DNA of 64,000 bases from Neurospora tetrasperma FGSC 2508. Lineage: Eukaryota; Ascomycota; Sordariomycetes; Sordariales; Sordariaceae. The stretch is from positions 854,409 through 918,408 of the forward strand of contig NW_009799100.1 in assembly GCF_000213175.1 (NCBI RefSeq), written 5' to 3'. Under the pieces are notes generated by a model that ran no database searches, was not told the origin of the DNA, and was given only the letters and a program-made list of their open reading frames with translations. Position 1 is the stretch's first letter. Each line of letters starts with the position of its first letter. The position numbers and the translations under genes are program-made. Shown in pieces: positions 58,902 to 64,000 of the stretch.

Positions 58902-61900
58902 GAGATAACCTCTCCACACGCACCAAAAACCTCCATATACGCACCCCTACAAAGAAAAATGGGGCGGTTCAGCTAATGACACCTAACATTAAAATCCCCG
59001 TTTTTACCCGCAAAATTTCGTCTTTTCAATATTGCACAACATCGCTCTAACTTAGTCATTTCTTTTCCCTTTTTTTCACACAGCCAGTTACACCAACACT
59101 TTGCACACAGTTGCACCAACTAGCGCCAGCACTACAATCCACACACATTTACACCAACACTCTACACTATATCTATCAATAATACCCTTAATATACGTAA
59201 AGTTATTGAATTCAATTAATTTCTATACTAATTAATCGCTACAAATGTCCTCTACTAAGCGCCCTCATTATACATCGACCTCCTTAATCTCAAGCCTCGC
59301 TTCCAACGCCTCCTCTATCAATTGCAATACAATATAGACTATACCAACGGATAACCCCCTCTTCTTAATAACTATTAAAGATTACAACGAACTTTTTACC
59401 CACTTTATTGCCTTTTACTATCGCTATCGCTTTAACATTGTAACTCAACGCACCTAAAAGCTCAAAAGGCCTAACTACAACGAAGACAACTCCATTATCA
59501 AAATCGTATACTGTTGCAACTACGCTAACCCCCGCCTACTATTAATATAAAATCCTAATATAAAGCAGCGGTCTATATTACGAAAGACTGCCCGTTATTA
59601 CCTATTTAGAATCGTACTCCAAATTAAGAAGGCTATTAAGTAGAAGTATACTACCCGGGCAATAGATTTAATATATTAAAACTATACCCCGTCCTACAAA
59701 TTCAAAGGTTATATTATATTTCGCTAGAAGGTATATAATAATAAGGTTAACCCGGAAGTTAATACCTTCTTAGAGAACCTCCTCTTATAATGAGACCTTA
59801 CAATATAGACTATCCTTAGTATAATTAGAAGGAAATATTCTGAAATTCCCTAGATTTATAAAGACCTTAATAATATACGCTAGTATTGATACTACAATTT
59901 ACAAAAGGGGTATAATAATACCCAGACGTTTATTAAAGGAATCTATAATAATTACTAGAATAGTAATTTAATATTCAAGTACGAAAAGTTTAAGGAGGAT
60001 AATATATTGTACTATACGTTTTGGCTTACTAACCGCCAACGTCGAATATAAATAAAATTCCTATATACTATTTTATTCGATATAATATATAAGACTAACT
60101 ATTATTACCTCCCCTTCGTATAAGGCGTTGTCCTTATACTAAAAAGAACTTCTATACCTATATTTTAAATAGTATTCAGTAATAAGAGGGAGGAGGGATT
60201 TACCTTTTTAACCCAATTAATTAGAAATACTACCGACGAATTTAAAATCCCCTACCTTATAATTACTATAATTAATAGCAACCCCTAATTTACCCGTACT
60301 ATCAACCAAACCTTCCCTAATATTCAAAGATAGTAATATACATAATATATTAATTATAATATTATTAATTATCTTAAGAAGGATTAGGTACGCCCCCCCC
60401 CTCCTTTAATTAGAAGTAGAGCTAGGAGGAAGAAGAGTAGTATAATAAAGAAGATTTCGAAGACTTAAAGCGTTGTAATACCCGGGTTTTAATAATTACT
60501 AGAACTAAAGCTAAATTAGACCGCTTACTAAATAAGGTTGCTAATATACAATTAGTACTATTCTTTATATAATAATATATAATTTACTCCTCGGATATAA
60601 TAGGTTTCGAGTGTACTTGGACTATTCTACAATACTAATTTAGTTACTAGTAGGATAATATTATTTTGTAAATTAGAGAAACGTTAATGCCCTATAAGAA
60701 AGAGTAAGTAAATTATTATATTAAATACTACTTTAATTAGGGATAAAAAACTATATTATTAAACGAGGCTAATAATAGTTCCTTAAAGAGCTATAGATTT
60801 TTAGTTCGTAGTAATTTAGTTAAACTATATAACGCTTGCCTTTAGTATATAAATTATTATTATAAAGTTTATATAAATAAGTTAATAAAATCTAATAGCC
60901 GTATACGTATTAAGTAGGTTAATTATAAGTAGATAGGGGAGTATCTATATAAGTTATTAGTATAAATACTTAATTTTATATATTATTAGTACTATAAACT
61001 TAAATTTATATTACCCTCTATATAGTTAGGTTACCCTAATACCCCTCTAAAACCTTATTTAAATAGTTTTAAATCTTAATATAAGCTCCCTTATATTTAT
61101 AACATAGAGTTACAATTTAACGAGGGTAAAATAGTATTAGTAATTAAAGCGGCTTATTACCCCTTTTAATATTTATACTAACGTTATATAAATTATAGTT
61201 ATTATCTATAGTCCGGTTACTCCCTATATTAATTCGTATATTAGGATATAGTAAATAAATACTTTAAATATAAATTAACCGCTAAAGTAGTGCTTAAAGG
61301 CCGCCTACGTAAGTAAGGGGGGCTATTTAGTAACGAGCCTGTATTTATAGTACTATTACTTGGATTAAGTAAATCTACCTAATTAGCTAGGCTAAAGGGT
61401 AAATTACATAACCTAACTACTATTCGAACTTTAATACACCGTAATTACTCCCGGTACGAGAAGGGGTTTAATATTAAGGAGTTTAATCCCTAAAATAAGG
61501 TACGTAATTGTATTGAAGTAGTTGATAGCGATAATAAAGAGGAGGAGGATAACGAACTAAATAAATACTAGAAAATAAGGGTAAGGGAGCAATTAGCGAG
61601 GGAGTAGGCGGTAAGAAAATAAGTAGCGAGGGAATTATTATTTAATAGCTCTAAACTCTCTAACCTACTAAATGTAAGCTCTAAACTATTAAATATAAGT
61701 ATTTAGAGTAGAATAGAGTATAATACGACCCCCTTTAATACTACGAGAGTATTACTAGATTAGTACTATTAGATTTATTAATAAGCTTAAGATTTATAGG
61801 GTATAAACTGGGTTAATTCAGCTCAAGATATAACAAATCACGTTTTTTACAACTAAAACGATATAATTTACATAACAGCTGCTACCTGGTCTGAGGTGCG

Positions 61901-61938
61901 TACATAGAGGTTTTTAGTGCGTGCAGAGAGGTTATCTC
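58902..61938 (+). mobile_element. Mutator-like element (MULE), 3,037 bp, nested in the pogo-like element
   Basis: Ends are inverted repeats of about 45 bp with the outermost bases GAGATAACCTCT / AGAGAGGTTATCTC; GAGATAA is the classic Mutator terminus. An 8 bp duplication CTTCTATA flanks it (58894-58901, 61939-61946). Each end carries two copies of a motif GTGCGTRYAKRGAGGTT in the same orientation, possible transposase sites. The interior holds a MULE transposase remnant. Joining the flanks restores the reading direction of the pogo-like transposase, so this insertion is younger than that element. Confidence 0.85.
59245..61790 (+). pseudogene. MULE transposase remnant
   Basis: The ATG at 59245 opens MSSTKRPHYTSTSLISSLAS, then DYNELFTHFIAFYYRYRFNI and KIVYCCNYANP, and a KQRSILRKTARYYLFRIVLQ block: the FAR1/WRKY-GCM1-like zinc-binding N terminus of MULE transposases. 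Further on ILYYTFWLTNRQRRI, TILFDIIYKTNYYYLPF (catalytic LxDxTYKTN), IVFSNKREEGFTFLTQLI and the CxWHINxNV position (near 60,345-60,375, RIP form Y-I-N-Y-N-I-I-N) follow the MULE DDE domain. RIP stops begin after about 34 codons. Confidence 0.8.
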
Positions 61939-62050
61939 CTTCTATATCTACCCTAATCTATAAGGCATTTACTCCGCGGGCACCCGGGTCGTCTTACACG
62001 GGCACCCAACCTTATACGGGCACCCGAATTAACTATTTATTTTATGTAAA
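61939..62050 (-). pseudogene. pogo-like transposase, N-terminal side, displaced by the MULE
   Basis: Read leftward on the minus strand this segment (GARGVNAL-x-IRVDIEE) runs into the VFYLFYNTITKYNVK stretch at 58,893 once the MULE and one target copy are removed. It overlaps three spaced copies of CGGGCACCC. Confidence 0.55.
61978..62028. repeat. Three spaced CGGGCACCC copies
   Basis: CGGGCACCC occurs three times at roughly 20 bp intervals in an otherwise AT-rich setting. It may be subterminal transposase-binding repeats or a Gly-Cys-Pro-Val-like coding repeat. Confidence 0.75.
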
Positions 62051-62325
62051 TTAGCGCTTACATAGTAAATTCCATAGTATTACATCTACCCCAAAAAAAT
62101 GACAATAATGTCCAGTAATATAGTTTTGCATAGAGATTTCTATAGTATATAATATCTTGAACATAAGGTACTAAAGTTTATAATATTCATCTATATACTT
62201 TCTAACTACCTCTACCTACTTCGTCTTTTTAGGTACTAGTAAGCTTAATTAAACTCTCTCCCTCTTATATTTAACTACTTACTTAATTAGGAAATTCATT
62301 ACTAGTACGGCTACTTTAATAGAAT
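62051..62325. other. AT-rich DNA, nothing recognised
   Basis: No readable domain on either strand. Confidence 0.4.
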
Positions 62326-62384
62326 TTAGTACTAGCTCTAGTACTATCTCTAGCTCTAGTACTAGCTTTAGCTCTAGTACTCGA
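62326..62384. repeat. CTAGCTCTAGTA-type low-complexity repeat
   Basis: Tandem units of TAGCTCTAGTAC with small variations. They start a plus-strand Ser-rich open stretch (about 62,330-62,666, 110 codons, SSNSNSSVRSSVRF), and the minus strand reads as a Leu/Glu repeat. It is probably the low-complexity tail of a transposon protein and not a host gene. Confidence 0.7.
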
Positions 62385-62666
62385 GAGGGTATCTCTAGAG
62401 ACGACTACCATCGATCTAGAAATAACTATAGCTCTAACTCTAACTCTAGCGTACGTTCTAGCGTACGCTTTAGTAAGGGGGTTGGCTTTGGAGAGGGTAA
62501 GAACTCTAGTTGTAAGTCCAGCTTTAAAGAGGGACTAAAATCGATTATTAGAGAGAGTTTAAAGGGTGGGAGTCTAAGAGGTGGGAGCTCTAGAAGCGGT
62601 AGCACTATCGATTCCAATTTTAATTCTAATTTCAATTATAGACTTCTTTTTAGTATAGCTACTTAA

Positions 62667-64000
62667 ATATAATCTAGTACTAGCTTTGGCTCTAAGCTAC
62701 TTTCAAATGCTATATCCGATTTAATATTATAACTAGAAGTATTAAAACTAACCAGCTCTTATATATACTTGCGTTTAGTAGCCTTAGTAGAGTTGGGAAT
62801 TAGTTTGTTAATATTATTATTCTTTTAATAAGATTTATAGCGGTATACATTCGGTTATAGACGAAGGAGGTTATTAAAATTACTCCGCTTGATATACTTA
62901 ACCTTCTTACTCCCTCTCTTACTCTTTAGAATTTCTTACTCTACTACTATAGGAAGAGTATATTCGTTAAGGATAAATTTAATAGAATTTTTAGGGCGGC
63001 CTCTCTTCGTAGGTACAATGCGGGGGTTTCGAAGTCGAAGGTAGAAATTTTGAGTATCCTATTAAATTAGACTAATTAGTAATTATATATAAATAAATAG
63101 ATAGATTCAACGTACAAGTAACTCCTTATAATACTAGCGAGGGTATATATAGGTAAGTTTCAGTACCTTCTTTGCAGCTACCCTATTAAAAATAATATAG
63201 CGGTATAGTAGTCTATATTGGGTAGTAATACTACAATCCTTATTGTAAAGTTTAAGAGTAGGCGGGTTTTTGCGTTGATCGGTTAGTATATATTTTTCTG
63301 TTTAGTAGTATTTATAATTAATTAATTCGAGGGTAATATAATTAATCTATAGTAGTAATATTCCTAGATACGTACGGTCGATATACTATTGTTGCTAGCG
63401 GGTTTGCTATCTTGCAATCTTCTTTTTGAAAGTCTAGTGTTAATTAGCAGCTATTTTTATAATAGTTGTAATGAGTTTGTAGATATAACTATTGCTATTA
63501 AGAAGGTAGCTCTTAATATTAAAGTTGTTTAATTTAATTAGTGATGTAATTCTAATACCGAAGTTCCTGTACTGCTTGATATAATAGTGTGCCTATTGAT
63601 CCCTAATAGGTAGCTAGTTCTTCTAGATATATCGAAGAACCAGTATTTGACTCTCAAATTGCTTTTTCAACCTCTCCTAAACTATTTAGAGTTCTGGCTT
63701 AGTATTGGCATACATTATAAGCTTAAATATAGCTACAATACTATAAGGGTTATTGGTAATTTTAGTGATAGGTTGAGAGCTAGAGCTAGTAGATCGAATA
63801 GATGAATAAATCCTTTAATTAATTATATCGAAGGAAATTGGACTCTCCTATTTATTTCTGCCCTCTTTATCCTCGGAGCCCTCCTCTTCCTCAGACTCAT
63901 CGTCGTTGTCGTTATTCTTCTACTTCTTCTACTTCTTTTTAGTATTAAAAAGAACGTTTTTAGTAATATAAAATAGATAGAGTTGTTGTTAGGTATTAGG
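62667..64000. other. RIP-degraded DNA to the window end
   Basis: The minus strand near 63,000 reads VPTKRGRPKNSIKFILNEYT (AT-hook-like RGRP) with stops. Near 63,860-63,960 a CCTCTTCCTCAGACTCATCG tract would encode an acidic tail on the minus strand, similar to the tail suggested at 56.9 kb, so a second pogo-like copy may run off the window. No intact gene. Confidence 0.4.

Larger units (their letters stand above)
29340..64000. other. AT-rich, RIP-damaged repeat block
   Basis: From here on the sequence is dominated by A and T, rich in TA and poor in TG/CA, and full of stops in every frame. LTR pairs differ almost only by G-to-A and C-to-T. This is the signature of repeat-induced point mutation. 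The recognisable contents are transposons; I find no intact host gene. Local exceptions with higher GC are element ends, 43.0-43.3 kb, 56.2-56.8 kb and 61.9-62.0 kb. Confidence 0.92.

Noticed and set aside
62426-62635. Minus-strand Leu/Glu/Pro-rich frame
   Set aside because: Antisense of the Ser-rich low-complexity stretch; not a plausible protein.
29340-64000. Possible centromere
   Set aside because: An AT-rich RIP transposon block resembles fungal centromeric DNA, but dispersed heterochromatin looks the same and nothing in the sequence decides it; CENP-A mapping would.
1-64000. tRNA, rRNA or CRISPR arrays
   Set aside because: None seen: no cloverleaf with a GGTTCRA box was recognised by eye and no regularly spaced identical repeats of CRISPR type occur; a tRNA scan was not run.

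Overview
The window is from a filamentous ascomycete (Pezizomycotina, probably Sordariomycetes-like; no species call is possible). The evidence is short 62-113 bp GT-AG introns with CTAAC-type branch sites, secreted plant-wall hydrolases, a fungal hexose transporter, Zn2Cys6 clusters, and a large AT-rich block whose transposons carry C-to-T/G-to-A damage typical of repeat-induced point mutation (RIP).

Bases 1-29,100 are an ordinary gene-bearing, roughly balanced-GC region. In order it holds: a GH3 beta-glucosidase (-), a secreted pepsin-type aspartic protease (-), a nuclear Myb/SANT-like protein (+), a small hypothetical ORF (+), an array of four small cysteine-rich paralogues on the minus strand (11.3-15.3 kb) with a probable broken fifth copy, a GH16 endo-beta-glucanase (+), a 204-residue protein with two tandem Zn2Cys6-type motifs (-), two hypothetical genes (-), a frameshifted pseudogene of a secreted protein (+), a 220 bp TA-flanked MITE and a four-exon hexose transporter (+). 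The GH3 enzyme (glucose release from beta-glucosides), the GH16 enzyme (beta-glucan cleavage), the protease and the sugar importer fit a saprotrophic or wall-degrading lifestyle, but they do not form an obvious co-regulated cluster.

From about 29.3 kb to the end the sequence becomes extremely A/T-rich and has no intact gene. It is a nest of RIP-damaged transposons: a probable LTR at the gene/desert border, a complete minus-strand Ty3/gypsy element (31,661-39,020, 224 bp LTRs, TSD ATAAT), a complete plus-strand Ty3/gypsy chromovirus of unusual size (39,637-52,344, 203 bp LTRs, TSD CTCTA), a LINE with ORF1 and endonuclease remnants (about 53.1-56.2 kb), a less-mutated GC island (56.2-56.8 kb), and a pogo-like transposase (-) split by a 3,037 bp Mutator-like element (58,902-61,938, 8 bp TSD CTTCTATA).

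The two observations most worth following are (1) the array of small proteins sharing an exact M-C-x8-C-x2-C-x12-C amino-terminal spacing, and (2) the polarity of RIP damage: in both LTR pairs, and apparently at the border LTR and both MULE ends, the outermost 100-200 bp of each element is spared while the inward-facing half is mutated.
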